NCBI GenBank assembly: GCA_022820925.1
Contig: JAJEEO010000006.1
Coordinates: forward strand, 62,001 to 126,000
Source: Acidimicrobiia bacterium
Lineage (GTDB): Bacteria > Actinomycetota > Acidimicrobiia > Acidimicrobiales > Poriferisodalaceae
Direction of reading: 5' to 3'
Length of the DNA stretch: 64,000 nt
The notes under the pieces were generated by a model. It made no database searches. It saw nothing but the letters and a program-made list of their open reading frames with translations, and was not told where the DNA came from. This document shows positions 38,379 through 46,323 of the stretch, in pieces. Positions within the stretch are counted from its first letter, which is position 1, and every line of letters starts with the position of its first letter. The position numbers were made by a program, and so were the translations under genes.

Positions 38379-39790
38379 GCTTCCGTACCCGGCTCGGGCT
38401 GCTGGTGGCAGCCTCGGTTGCCGTCGCCGTGCTGGCGGTCTCGGGGGTAGCGCTCTGGATTGCCCGAGCCGAGGCCCGGTCGGCGCTCGACCGCAAGCTG
38501 GACGACCGCGTTGCGGTGCTGGTCGCGAGCGGCGGGCGTCTGCCCGAGCGCCGCAGCGTGCAGTTCTTCGGGCGATTCGTTCCCCGGGACGTACTCGCCC
38601 AGATCGTGGCCCCGAACGGCGCAGTGGTGTACGCGTCTGACGAGGTGCTACCGGTAACACCCGCAGACGTTGCCGTGGCCAATGGCCGGGCTCGTCGGCA
38701 TCGAACCGATGTGTCAGCGGACGGTGTACGCCTGCGAGTGTTGACCGTGCCGGTAGCGCCCGTGGGAGCGCTGATGGTCGCCAGCCCGCTCGACGAGGTC
38801 GACGCGAACGTGGCGGGCCTGCGCAATGCGCTGGCTGTTGTGGCCGCCATCGGCGTCGCGGGAGCCGGATTGTTGGGATTCCTGGTGGCGGGCCGCGCCA
38901 TCCAGCCGGTTCGGCGGCTTACCGATGCGGCACGGAACGTCGCGCAGACCCAAGACCTGCACCAGCCCATCGAGCTTGAACGCGACGACGAGCTGGGCGA
39001 GCTGGCACACAGCTTCAACGCGATGCTGGAGGCCTTGGCGCTGTCGCGCGCCCAGCAGCATCGGCTGGTCACCGACGCAGGCCACGAGCTGCGGACACCG
39101 CTTACCAGCATCCGCACCAACATCGAATTGCTGGCTCGCAGCGAGCAGGCGGCAGCGCCAGCAGCGGATTCTGGCGACGCCCGCGGAGACGCAGTCGTCG
39201 CGCTCGATACCGATGAGCGCCGCCAGATGCTTGACGATGTCCAGTTCGAGCTCGACCAGCTCACCGAGCTGGTGAACGAGCTCGTCGAGCTGGCGACCGA
39301 CCAGCGATCCCAGGGCGAGCCGGAGCGCGTCGATCTGGCCGAGCTGGCTGCGTCGGTGGTGGACCGGCACCGCCGCCGGACCGAGACGGATTTTGTGACA
39401 GCGTTCGAGCCGTGCGAGGTGGTCGTGAATGCGGCGCTGGTCGAGCGAGCGATCGGCAACCTCGTCGACAACGCGGTGAAGTGGTCGCCACCCGGCGAAG
39501 CCATCGAGATCAGCGTTGCTGCAATCGACCGGGAGGCTCACGTCCGGGTGCGCGACCACGGACCGGGCATCCCAGCGGCCCTGCGTGAGACCGTCTTCGA
39601 GCGCTTCTACCGGGCTCCCGAAGCGCGCTCTCAGCCCGGTTCCGGCCTCGGATTGTCCATCGTCGACTACGTCGCTCGCAGCCACAACGGCTCAGCGTCG
39701 GTCATCGACACCGACGACCCCGGCACCACCGTCGAACTACGTATCCCGCTGACGGCCGAAGCCGATTCGCCCCCTGCCGACACCAGCTGA
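38375..39790 (+). CDS. Sensor histidine kinase (MprB-like)
   Basis: A 471-residue membrane kinase starting at ATG 38375. Two membrane helices (about residues 8-30 and 148-172) enclose a periplasmic sensor of roughly 115 residues. A HAMP domain follows (GRAIQPVRRLTDAARN), the phosphorylated His is in DAGHELRTPLTSIRTN, and the ATPase has NLVDNAVKWSPPG, RDHGPGIP and SGLGLSIVDYVA. It phosphorylates the response regulator upstream. Confidence 0.93.
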   Translation: MSFRTRLGLLVAASVAVAVLAVSGVALWIARAEARSALDRKLDDRVAVLVASGGRLPERRSVQFFGRFVPRDVLAQIVAPNGAVVYASDEVLPVTPADVAVANGRARRHRTDVSADGVRLRVLTVPVAPVGALMVASPLDEVDANVAGLRNALAVVAAIGVAGAGLLGFLVAGRAIQPVRRLTDAARNVAQTQDLHQPIELERDDELGELAHSFNAMLEALALSRAQQHRLVTDAGHELRTPLTSIRTNIELLARSEQAAAPAADSGDARGDAVVALDTDERRQMLDDVQFELDQLTELVNELVELATDQRSQGEPERVDLAELAASVVDRHRRRTETDFVTAFEPCEVVVNAALVERAIGNLVDNAVKWSPPGEAIEISVAAIDREAHVRVRDHGPGIPAALRETVFERFYRAPEARSQPGSGLGLSIVDYVARSHNGSASVIDTDDPGTTVELRIPLTAEADSPPADTS

Positions 39791-39962
39791 ACCTCAGGGG
39801 TGTGACAGACACTCGGTCATGATGTTGGGGTCAGCAGTTCGGGCCTGGGTCTGGCTCGTTCAGCTGGCCGGGCGGCCAGCAGTTCTTCAGTACGCTCAGC
39901 TTTCAATGAGCCGTTGCCACGATCGAGCCGCTCGTGCCGTCGAGACACACTCGCAACGCACC

Positions 39963-40383
39963 ATGCGGCTCGTCTACATGGCGGCGCTGACTGCCGTTCT
40001 GTTCATCACCCGCCATAGCACTGATGTCCCAGCCGTCTGGCTAGCGGCCCTGTGGATCATCGCGGGACTTGTAGCATCGCATACCGGCCAGTGGAACGCA
40101 GCAGACGCCGCAACGCGCTCGACCTGCGAGACCCAGGCGAGCGACCGCTGCGCCGAGGCGACTAGTCACACCTATGCGATCTGGGCCAACCGCGAGCCGC
40201 GGGCGCCGGTCACGCGCCGCCGCGGCTGGCGCGACTCCTGGGTCAATTGCGTTGCTCACGGCCGTCGTCATTGACGCTCACCCGCTCCTGATCCTGGTTT
40301 GTTTCGTGATCGCCGTCCTCGGCTGCATCGTCGCAGCACAGTCCAAGCGAGCGATGCCAGATCTGCGACGACCCAGCGACTAG
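39963..40383 (+). pseudogene. Possible frameshifted small membrane protein
   Basis: Two overlapping frames together look like one protein: the first (from ATG 39963) encodes two membrane helices (LVYMAALTAVLFIT, VWLAALWIIAGLVASH) and stops at 40274; the second, +1 relative to it, carries two more (SIALLTAVVI, LLILVCFVIAVLGCIVAA) and stops at 40383. No ribosome site is seen for either. It may instead be two tiny genes or none; I judge a frameshift near 40220-40245 most likely. Confidence 0.3.
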
Positions 40384-40755
40384 GCATCCGTCGCCGCTCG
40401 GGCGCCTACTGGCTGCCGGACACACTGAACCCATAGCCGCACCGGTTGTTTCGCGATCAGCGACGGCTTGCCTGTGATGGGACGATTTCTCTAAACCTGC
40501 AGGTCAGAAGCGCGTTTTGCAGTCTAAGAAACGTTCGTATCCTAAACAGCCCTTGCGAGCCTGTCAAGCCATCGTCTCAGCCGTTCGGTCGCTCGCTGTG
40601 ATTGTGCCCGTCACTGCCGCAATCTCGCGTACTCGCTGAGTTTCTGAAGCTCGTCGCTCTCTCGCGACGACCCGCCCGCGATTCCTCGCGTCAGCGCGTC
40701 CCACGCGTCCGTTCTGTCGAAGAAACGAATGATTCCTCGACAGAAAGGGACTGTC
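40384..40755 (+). promoter_or_regulatory. Upstream region of the exported protein, with a hairpin over the ribosome site
   Basis: No gene is seen in these 372 bases; part of it (40440-40570) is relatively AT-rich. At the end lies a long inverted repeat, TTCTGTCGA (40712-40720) and TCGACAGAA (40737-40745), which extends inward by GAA/TTC after one mismatch, leaving an eight-base loop. Its 3' arm runs into the ribosome site AAAGGGA (40744-40750), so folding could limit translation of the gene at 40756. Confidence 0.5.
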
Positions 40756-42324
40756 ATGACCGCTCGTATTGGCATTACCTGGAGAACCGCGGCAGCGCTT
40801 GCGGCAGTGGTCGTGCTGTTGCCGTTGCTGGTGTTCGTCGATCCGTCGCCGAGCTCGGCGCACAACCAGACCGTCAGGCGATGCGCCTTTGACCCGTTCG
40901 CGGGCCAGCAGTGCTGGAAGGAGTCGGTGAGCCACACTCACACCTCCAACAACTACTCGCCCCCGCCTGACACGTCGCCGCCCACCACGACAGCGCCGCC
41001 GCCCACCACTGTGCCGGTGCCGAACCACTACTCGCCTCCGCCTGACACGTCGCCCAGGCCGAAGACGTGCCCGGCGGGAACGACCGGCACCCCGCCGGAC
41101 TGCCTCCCGGTCCCGTCCGACAACACCCGCCACGCCAATAGCCAGAGGTGCCCGGCAGGAACGACGGGCACCCCGCCGGACTGCCTCCCGGTCCCGTCCG
41201 ACAACACCCGTCACGCCGACAACCAAGGCGACGGTTCCGACAGCTCAGACAGCAGCGACGGCGCTAAGGACGGCGGCGAGGGAGAGCCTGACGAAAGCGA
41301 CTCTGCCGAAAGTGAAGGCGGCGACTGCGAGAGCGACGACTGCGGTGATGAAAGCACGTCAGAAGGCGAGCCGGATCCCAGCGATGCCAAGAATCTCCGC
41401 AACGCCCAAGACAGCGGCACCACGAGTACGCAATCGGCGTGCCCCACGTTGCTGGGCACGCATCCGCATTTGGACCGTGAGCAGCACCGGCACGAACTGC
41501 AGTCCGGCACGATGGCGGACTGCCACGACGCGACACCGGGCCACCAGCACTCCGACGGGACCGAGGACACTAGCGACGGACCAAACTACAGCGGCGCCGG
41601 ACCCGCTCTTGAGGCGGCACTCGGCCGGGTCGGCGACCTGATCGCGACCGGCACCGCTGAGTCTCTCGAAGCAGCCCGCAGCGCCCTCGACAATATCGCG
41701 GCAGACGTGAGAGAGGACGTGCTGCGTGGTGTTGACGCGATCCGACGACTCAACGAAGAAATCGACAAGCTCTGGCGAAGGATTCCTGGACCCGCCAGGA
41801 CGTTCGTCGAGACCCTCGCCAAGGGTGTGGCATGCGGCGCTTTGGTCGCGGCGGCAGCCAAGAGCACCGTCGCCACCGCAGGCGCAGCAGCCCCGGCGTG
41901 GGTCGTGTGGGCCGCCAGCCCTCCGGGCCAATTGGTCCTCGGAGCTACATGTGCTGGCCTCATCGAGGCGGCTGAGGAGATCATCGGCGGCGACGATGAC
42001 AGTGGCGCCGACGGCGCCGACACGGCGCCGAGCACGCCCGAGCCGACCGACTCAGGCAAGCCTGCGCCGCCTACGCAGTCGGACAGCAATGTCGCTGACA
42101 ACCCGGAGCCGGCTGACTCAGGCAACCCCGAGTCGATCACGCCGCCGACTACAGCGCCGCCGTCAGACACGGTGACGGAGCAAGACTGGCGCCAGGCACG
42201 CGCAGAGTGGAAGCGGGGTCTGCGGCCACGATCTGACGTGGACCTGCTGTTCAATCGCTGGCTCTGCCAGCAGGGTTGGCAGAGCGCCTGCGACCTCGCC
42301 GATGGCATCGCCAACGGGCGATGA
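40756..42324 (+). CDS. Exported low-complexity protein, family not recognised
   Basis: A 522-residue protein starting at ATG 40756 behind AAAGGGA. A signal peptide (residues 1-38, hydrophobic AALAAVVVLLPLLVFV) is followed by Pro/Thr linkers with two copies of YSPPPDTSP, a 27-residue tandem repeat (CPAGTTGTPPDCLPVPSDN, residues 105-158), a very acidic Ser/Asp/Glu run, a His-rich patch (about 235-270), a helical part, a hydrophobic Ala-rich segment (350-395), a second Pro-rich linker and a Cys-containing tail (WLCQQGWQSACDLADG). It looks like a surface or wall-spanning protein; the function is unknown. The tail is duplicated at 42743-42874. Confidence 0.75.
   Translation: MTARIGITWRTAAALAAVVVLLPLLVFVDPSPSSAHNQTVRRCAFDPFAGQQCWKESVSHTHTSNNYSPPPDTSPPTTTAPPPTTVPVPNHYSPPPDTSPRPKTCPAGTTGTPPDCLPVPSDNTRHANSQRCPAGTTGTPPDCLPVPSDNTRHADNQGDGSDSSDSSDGAKDGGEGEPDESDSAESEGGDCESDDCGDESTSEGEPDPSDAKNLRNAQDSGTTSTQSACPTLLGTHPHLDREQHRHELQSGTMADCHDATPGHQHSDGTEDTSDGPNYSGAGPALEAALGRVGDLIATGTAESLEAARSALDNIAADVREDVLRGVDAIRRLNEEIDKLWRRIPGPARTFVETLAKGVACGALVAAAAKSTVATAGAAAPAWVVWAASPPGQLVLGATCAGLIEAAEEIIGGDDDSGADGADTAPSTPEPTDSGKPAPPTQSDSNVADNPEPADSGNPESITPPTTAPPSDTVTEQDWRQARAEWKRGLRPRSDVDLLFNRWLCQQGWQSACDLADGIANGR
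41068..41229 (+). repeat. Two tandem 81-base units inside the exported protein gene
   Basis: Units 41068-41148 and 41149-41229 differ at only a few positions and keep the reading frame, coding for two 27-residue Cys-containing repeats. Confidence 0.85.
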
Positions 42325-42352
42325 GCAAAGGAGAAACGGACAATGAGCACGT
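42195..42352 (+). repeat. Direct repeat, copy 1 (3' end of the exported protein gene)
   Basis: The last 130 bases of the gene and the following ribosome-site region match 42745-42902 at a constant offset of 550 bases. After copy 1 comes a ribosome site followed by a five-codon frame (ATGAGCACGTACTAA), a remnant of a gene start. Confidence 0.8.
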
Positions 42353-42435
42353 ACTAATGACGGTGGGGGGTTAGGGGTAAAGCCCAAGTGCAAGTGAGGG
42401 AACCGCAGGGGCTGCTAGCAGAAGGGAATCCGCCG

Positions 42436-42687
42436 ATGAGCAACGCATACAATCAGACCATGAGCACGGAGCGGCGCCCCGATCCGCCTGTGCCGAAGTT
42501 CGGGCGCATGTGGATGATCGCTGGTGCCTCCGCTTGCGTGGCCTCCTTCTTGTGGATCGGGGCCTACCAGACTGGCAGCGTTGTACTGCCGGTAGCTATG
42601 TGGGCCGCATTGCTGTCTTTCGGCATCGTGTCGTATAGACGGTTCAAGAAGCGGTATCGCAGCGAGAACGCACCTCGTCAAGGCTGA
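42436..42687 (+). CDS. Small two-helix membrane protein, unrecognised
   Basis: An 83-residue protein starting at ATG 42436 eight bases after GAAGGGA. It has a polar N-terminus, two membrane helices (MWMIAGASACVASFLWIGAY, VVLPVAMWAALLSFGIVSY) and a basic tail (RRFKKRYRSE). It lies between the two copies of the 158-base direct repeat. It resembles the neighbouring small membrane proteins in plan but not clearly in sequence. Confidence 0.55.
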   Translation: MSNAYNQTMSTERRPDPPVPKFGRMWMIAGASACVASFLWIGAYQTGSVVLPVAMWAALLSFGIVSYRRFKKRYRSENAPRQG

Positions 42688-42742
42688 GTGCCCGGCTGAG
42701 CCGGACTCAAGCACCGCTGTCCATCGTGGCTAGTGCTGGCGG

Positions 42743-42874
42743 CGGGCACGCGCTGAGTGGAAGCGGGGTCTGCGGCCACGATCTGATGTGGACCTGCTGT
42801 TCAATCGCTGGCTCTGCCAGCGAGGTTGGCAAAGCGCCTGCGACATCGCCGATGACATCGCCAACGGGTCATGA
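42743..42874 (+). pseudogene. Orphan duplicate of the exported protein C-terminus
   Basis: The frame here encodes a close copy of the last 43 residues of the 40756-42324 protein (RAEWKRGLRPRSDVDLLFNR, then a Cys-containing end) and stops at the equivalent TGA (42872-42874), but the rest of the gene is missing. It is the coding part of direct-repeat copy 2 (42745-42902). Confidence 0.75.
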
Positions 42875-42980
42875 ACAAGGGAGAAACGACCGTGACCACG
42901 ACGAGTTACTTGATCTTCATGAGGCCAAGTTCATGGAGCACCGGCGGCGCTTGCGCCGCCATGAGCGAAGGAGGCTGCAA

Positions 42981-43280
42981 ATGAACCAATTACAATCCGA
43001 CGACATGACCACCCCGCCTAGACCGTCGCTGTGGCAGCGCTGGCCGGGCCGGGATCGCCGCGAGCGCACAGTTTGGTTCGTGTTGACACTCGTTGGTGTG
43101 TGCGCGACCTCCGTAATGGTGCGCTGGACGATGCTGTCAGGCTGGCCGATCTGGGTCACGTTGCTGTTGGTCATTGCCTGGGGCTGTGTCGTGTTGACCT
43201 GCTGGTGCCTGTGGTGCCGGCGTTACACACCTGCTCGCACGCATGAGATCCCAAGGGATGAGCCGGCGCGAGTCGGCTGA
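42981..43280 (+). CDS. Small two-helix membrane protein of the local family
   Basis: A 99-residue protein starting at ATG 42981, six bases after AAGGAGG, so well supported as translated. It begins MNQLQSDDMTTPPRPSLWQR and has the family mark PGRDRRERTVWF before two membrane helices (FVLTLVGVCATSVMV, WVTLLLVIAWGCVVLTCW), ending in a polar tail. The QLQSDDMTT start and RDRRE mark are shared with 43456-43674, and RDRRE with 37124-37567. It lacks the soluble C-terminal domain of the 37124-37567 protein. Confidence 0.65.
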   Translation: MNQLQSDDMTTPPRPSLWQRWPGRDRRERTVWFVLTLVGVCATSVMVRWTMLSGWPIWVTLLLVIAWGCVVLTCWCLWCRRYTPARTHEIPRDEPARVG

Positions 43281-43326
43281 AACCACAGAAGTCCGCACAA
43301 CGGCACTAGCTGCCACTCTGTCTCGT
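43274..43326 (+). repeat. Local repeat module, copy 1
   Basis: A segment beginning CGGCTGAAACCACAGAAGT that recurs, diverged, at 43741-43794 (CGGCTGAGAACCCAGAAGT). Each copy directly follows one of the small membrane protein genes, so it marks the end of a duplicated unit. Confidence 0.65.
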
Positions 43327-43455
43327 CGTCGCTGGCGAGCACGGCGGAACTGGAGCGGCGTCAGGGGCCTGCAACCGGTCCCTGACGACGTTCTGCTGGT
43401 CTGCCACCTAGCGACACGGCCATGCACCCGCACCGCGCAATTGTCATCCGACGAC

Positions 43456-43674
43456 ATGACGACGTCGCCGCCATGGACGCGACGGCTGCGCTGGATGATG
43501 AAGCCCCGTGATCGACGCCAAAAGATCGTCGACTTCCTCATCATGCTGCCGCTCTGCGCGCTGACTTACCTCGTGGTCAACGACCTCGTTTTGGAGGCGT
43601 ATCCGGTGCCGCCGTGGTTCACCCCGCTGGCGATCCCGTTCATCGCCGCCACATTGATTGCGCATACTGCTTAG
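43456..43674 (+). CDS. Small two-helix membrane protein of the local family, N-terminal domain only
   Basis: A 72-residue protein. After MTTSPPWTRRLRWMMKPRDRR come two membrane helices (IVDFLIMLPLCALTYLVV, FTPLAIPFIAATLIA). DNA just upstream (CAATTGTCATCCGACGACATG) matches the start of the 42981 gene, but the strong ribosome site is missing. It stops before the soluble domain found in 37124-37567, whose counterpart lies further on at 43800-44150. It is probably the front half of a disrupted gene, though still intact as a two-helix protein. Confidence 0.45.
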   Translation: MTTSPPWTRRLRWMMKPRDRRQKIVDFLIMLPLCALTYLVVNDLVLEAYPVPPWFTPLAIPFIAATLIAHTA

Positions 43675-43740
43675 TCCTGGCGGCGTTCGCGGACCGCAGC
43701 CGGTTCCAGCGTCGCCGACAGCGCCTGAGCGTTTGCGCGT

Positions 43741-43794
43741 CGGCTGAGAACCCAGAAGTGCGCACAGCGGCAGCGGCCACCTTGCTGTCGTCGA
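43741..43794 (+). repeat. Local repeat module, copy 2
   Basis: Second copy of the module at 43274-43326. It lies between the separated N-terminal and C-terminal halves of the disrupted family gene. Confidence 0.6.
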
Positions 43795-43799
43795 TGTAG

Positions 43800-44150
43800 A
43801 TCGTCCGGTTCGTGCGCTGGCAGCGTCGCAGAGTGCCGTTCAACACCACCCCGCACAAGTTCAAGGCCCAGTGCGCGCGCTCAACGCTGGAGACGGCTCG
43901 AACCCGTGCTGCAGCCGCGGGCATCGACGGTGTTGAGCCGTTCATCTGGCGGTTGCGTTCTCTTGGTAATCAGGTGACCGTGTCGTACCTGTACCCGAAG
44001 CACTGGTCGATGTCGGGCTCTGTGGTGCACCGCGAAAACGCCGGCGAGATATCGCACCAGTTCGCTTCGATCCCATTGAGAAGGCGCTTCTGCAGAGAGG
44101 TGCGCGGCGCAGCCGCCTGCGAGATCGCACGTCAATACGGAGGAAACTAG
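43800..44150 (+). pseudogene. Detached C-terminal domain of the local membrane family
   Basis: Reading from 43800, directly after an in-frame TAG (43797-43799), the frame encodes IVRFVRWQRRRVPFNTTPHK and then almost the whole soluble domain of 37124-37567 (RSTLETARTRAAAAGI, FIWRLRSLGNQVTVSYLYP, KHWSMSGS), followed by a new basic tail. The DNA is very similar to the minus-strand copy. A GTG at 43812 could start it, but there is no good ribosome site. It is most simply the remnant of a gene broken by duplication of the 43741-43794 module. Confidence 0.6.
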
Positions 44151-44159
44151 GAGAACGCC

Positions 44160-44432
44160 GTGAACTACCCTGAGTCCATGAGCGTCGACGCCGAGACGGT
44201 GACTCCGCCCACGTTCTGGGAGGCGCTTCGCGAGGAGTTCACCTCGTGGAAGTGCATTGCTATCAATGTGGCGTCGACAGTGGGGTGGCTGCTTGTGTAT
44301 TACCTGACGGGCAGCATCTTGGCGGTGGTTGCGGTGGCCGTCGCCTTCGTGGTTCTCGGAGTTGCACACGAGTGGGTAAAGAACAGGCGCCGCGCCGCTC
44401 GCCAGGCAACGAAGGCTTCGTGTCCCACATAG
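44160..44432 (+). CDS. Small membrane protein, unrecognised
   Basis: A 90-residue protein starting at GTG 44160, six bases after AGGAG. It has a polar N-terminus (MNYPESMSVDAETVTPPTFW), two closely spaced helices (CIAINVASTVGWLLVYYLTG, ILAVVAVAVAFVVLGVAH) and a basic tail. It follows the detached family domain by 10 bases and has the same general plan as its neighbours. Confidence 0.6.
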   Translation: MNYPESMSVDAETVTPPTFWEALREEFTSWKCIAINVASTVGWLLVYYLTGSILAVVAVAVAFVVLGVAHEWVKNRRRAARQATKASCPT

Positions 44433-44472
44433 TTCGGGCGCCGTGGGTGCGCTACGGGCGTCCTAGCACTCG

Positions 44473-44652
44473 ATGAACTCGGGCGCCGAAGACCTCGCGC
44501 AACAAGGCATCTGGCGATTCCTGGCGTTGCTCGCCGCCCCGATCTACCTGATCTGGCAGCATCCGGCTGTGCTTGCTGTCCTCGTCGGCACATGCGCTGG
44601 CGTCCTATGGCTTGTTGACCGCCGGCGCAGCAGCGACGAACAACAACCTTGA
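44473..44652 (+). CDS. Short membrane protein, unrecognised
   Basis: A 59-residue frame from ATG 44473 to TGA 44650: MNSGAEDLAQQGIWRF, then a hydrophobic stretch (LALLAAPIYLIW) and a second one (AVLAVLVGTCAGVLWLV), ending DRRRSSDEQQP. Plan and position fit the other small membrane proteins of this cluster. No strong ribosome site is seen, so it is a candidate only. Confidence 0.4.
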   Translation: MNSGAEDLAQQGIWRFLALLAAPIYLIWQHPAVLAVLVGTCAGVLWLVDRRRSSDEQQP

Positions 44653-44739
44653 TCGTCGCAAGGAGCAGTCCACCGCGAACAACGAGAGCAGCGTCAGGCG
44701 GAACGCAGCGACGGGCGCGTGACGAAGCGAGAGCGGGGC

Positions 44740-45438
44740 TCAGGCCGAAACGTTGCCGATCGTCGGCAACTCATTGGTTTGGCGGATGTGGTCCTGGCCG
44801 CTCTTGAGGAGGGCGGCGGCGCTGGAGTGGTGCCAGGTGGTCTTGCCGGTTGCAGTGAGGATGCCTGCGACCTCGAGTGCTGCTGCAATCTCACGCAAGC
44901 TGTAGCCCTCGGCATGGAGTTGCCTGGCGAGGGTTCGGGCCTCCTCGGGCTGGCGGCTGGGCCTGCCGAGCTGTTTGCCGTTGCGTTGGGCCGACTGCAA
45001 GGCTGCGATCGTGCGGGCGCGGGCCGACCCGGCTTCGTGGGCAGCAATGACAGCCAGGATTCCGACCAGCAAGCGTCCGTCATGGGTCTTGGTGCCCTCT
45101 GGAGCATCAAGGGTGATCAACTCCCACCCCAGGCGCTCGGCCCGGTCAAACAGCAGCAGAGTTTCCAGCGTGTCGCGAGCGAGGCGGTCGATGCGCGTCG
45201 CGACAAGTGCATCTGCGTCACCGTGCTCGAGTCGTGCGAGTGCGGCGCGAAGCCCGGGCCGTTCGTCAACGGGGACTGCTCCCGAGATTGCCTCGTCGGT
45301 GACGCACTCGATCACTCGCCATCCGCGTGCCGCGGCCGCTTCGGTGATGGCTCGGTGCTGGGCGTCGATGCTGAGACCGGAGGCAGCTTGGGTGCCGGTC
45401 GACACGCGGGCGTAGGAAATGACCTGCTTCGCCTCCAT
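44740..45438 (-). CDS. Serine recombinase (resolvase/invertase family)
   Basis: A 232-residue recombinase. The catalytic domain opens VISYARVSTGTQAASGLSID with the nucleophile Ser13 and has the Arg cluster LVATRIDRLARDTLETL near residues 78-94. The C-terminal part (about 165-215) is a helix-turn-helix (LHAEGYSLREIAAALEVAGI). I start it at the Met (45438) before this; the frame is open further upstream. Length fits small resolvases and invertases of mobile elements, not the large phage integrases. Direct repeats lie just upstream, and tRNA-Glu 170 bases away. Confidence 0.88.
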   Translation of the reverse strand: MEAKQVISYARVSTGTQAASGLSIDAQHRAITEAAAARGWRVIECVTDEAISGAVPVDERPGLRAALARLEHGDADALVATRIDRLARDTLETLLLFDRAERLGWELITLDAPEGTKTHDGRLLVGILAVIAAHEAGSARARTIAALQSAQRNGKQLGRPSRQPEEARTLARQLHAEGYSLREIAAALEVAGILTATGKTTWHHSSAAALLKSGQDHIRQTNELPTIGNVSA

Positions 45439-45483
45439 CGGGTACGTTCGTTCATGCACAAATGGCAACATAGCATCTGCGAA

Positions 45484-45509
45484 TGAATGCTTGCACATGA
45501 ATGTTTGCA
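45484..45509. repeat. Direct repeat upstream of the recombinase gene
   Basis: TGAATGCTTGCA (45484-45495) and TGAATGTTTGCA (45498-45509) differ at one base and start 14 bases apart. The surrounding 60 bases are AT-rich and carry further partial copies (ATGCACAAATG). This is the right place for an operator or a recombination site of the neighbouring resolvase. Confidence 0.45.
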
Positions 45510-45606
45510 GCAACTCCACTGCTGATGCTCGACACCTCGACGCACTTCTGAGGGAATGCACCTGAGAAGGTGCGGCATGAGTCCCACCACTGCGACCGTG
45601 CTGGCG

Positions 45607-45679
45607 CACCCCCAACGGGATTCGAACCCGTGCCGCCGGCGTGAAAGGCCGGTGTCCTAGGCCGCTAGACGATGGGGGC
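45607..45679 (-). tRNA. tRNA-Glu (TTC anticodon)
   Basis: Reverse complement: acceptor GCCCCCA/TGGGGGT (first pair G-U), D arm region TCGTCTAGCGGCCTAGGA, anticodon stem CCGGC/GCCGG around CTTTCAC (anticodon TTC), T arm ACGGG TTCGAAT CCCGT, discriminator G. CCA is not encoded. Its 5' end faces clpS and its 3' end faces the recombinase and accessory cluster. Confidence 0.94.
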
Positions 45680-45775
45680 AGGACACATCAGGCTACGCCT
45701 CGCCGCCACATCGGCCAATGGTGCGCGACGCCACATGTGAGGCCGATCCGATGTCCCGAGTGACGTCGCCCGCGA

Positions 45776-46264
45776 TCAGCGGTGTGCGGCGTCGATGAGC
45801 TCTGCCAGCAGGCCGCCGAGATAGTGGTATCGAAGCCGCGGCCGCTGGGCAGGATCGTGCGGATCGAGATCGGTCGGGTCCTCTTCCTCGGAGATGTCGA
45901 GCTGTGTGCCGAGCACCAGCCGCAGCTCATTGAGCCCCTGCATCCAGGCGATGACCTGTGCATCATCGAGGTGGTCGGCTTCGAGCGTGCCGTCGAGCAG
46001 GTCGAGATGCTCCAGCCGCTCGGCGAGCAGCTCGTCACGCATGAGCCGCTGGTACTCCGCGTCGCGGTCGGGGTCTGCGAGGTAGGCCGGGGGGAAGAGA
46101 CGCCGCAGCGATGGATCCAGGCCGTCGCCGCCGTCACGGGCAGGTGTGTGATCCAGCAGGTTGCTGCGCAGTTCGCCCACCAGTTCGGTGAGCAGCCGCC
46201 GCTCCCAGTCCGCGAGGTGGACGCTCACCAGCGAGCCACGGGCGCCGAAGCGGGTGCCGGTCAT
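45776..46264 (-). CDS. DUF2017 family protein
   Basis: A 162-residue acidic protein of the actinobacterial DUF2017 family: WERRLLTELVGELRSNLLDH at the start, LRRLFPPAYLADPDRDAEYQ, and an RLVLGTQLDISEEED block. Function is unknown. It is regularly encoded next to clpS in actinobacteria, as here (60 bases downstream), hinting at a role with the Clp adaptor. Confidence 0.88.
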   Translation of the reverse strand: MTGTRFGARGSLVSVHLADWERRLLTELVGELRSNLLDHTPARDGGDGLDPSLRRLFPPAYLADPDRDAEYQRLMRDELLAERLEHLDLLDGTLEADHLDDAQVIAWMQGLNELRLVLGTQLDISEEEDPTDLDPHDPAQRPRLRYHYLGGLLAELIDAAHR

Positions 46265-46323
46265 GTGCCCGATGCCGCCGTCGCGAGACCGCTGCGAGCT
46301 GCCAGCGAAGACTCAGCCATGGC

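Noticed and set aside
42343-42357. The five-codon frame ATGAGCACGTACTAA after a ribosome site as a leader peptide
   Set aside because: It aligns with the start of a longer frame after the second repeat copy, so it is better explained as a truncated gene start.
43614-43799. Another recoded stop: the TAG at 43797 joining two frames
   Set aside because: The upstream frame there overlaps the better supported 43456-43674 gene and contains the repeat module. No family protein has that sequence before IVRFVRW, so disruption is the simpler view.
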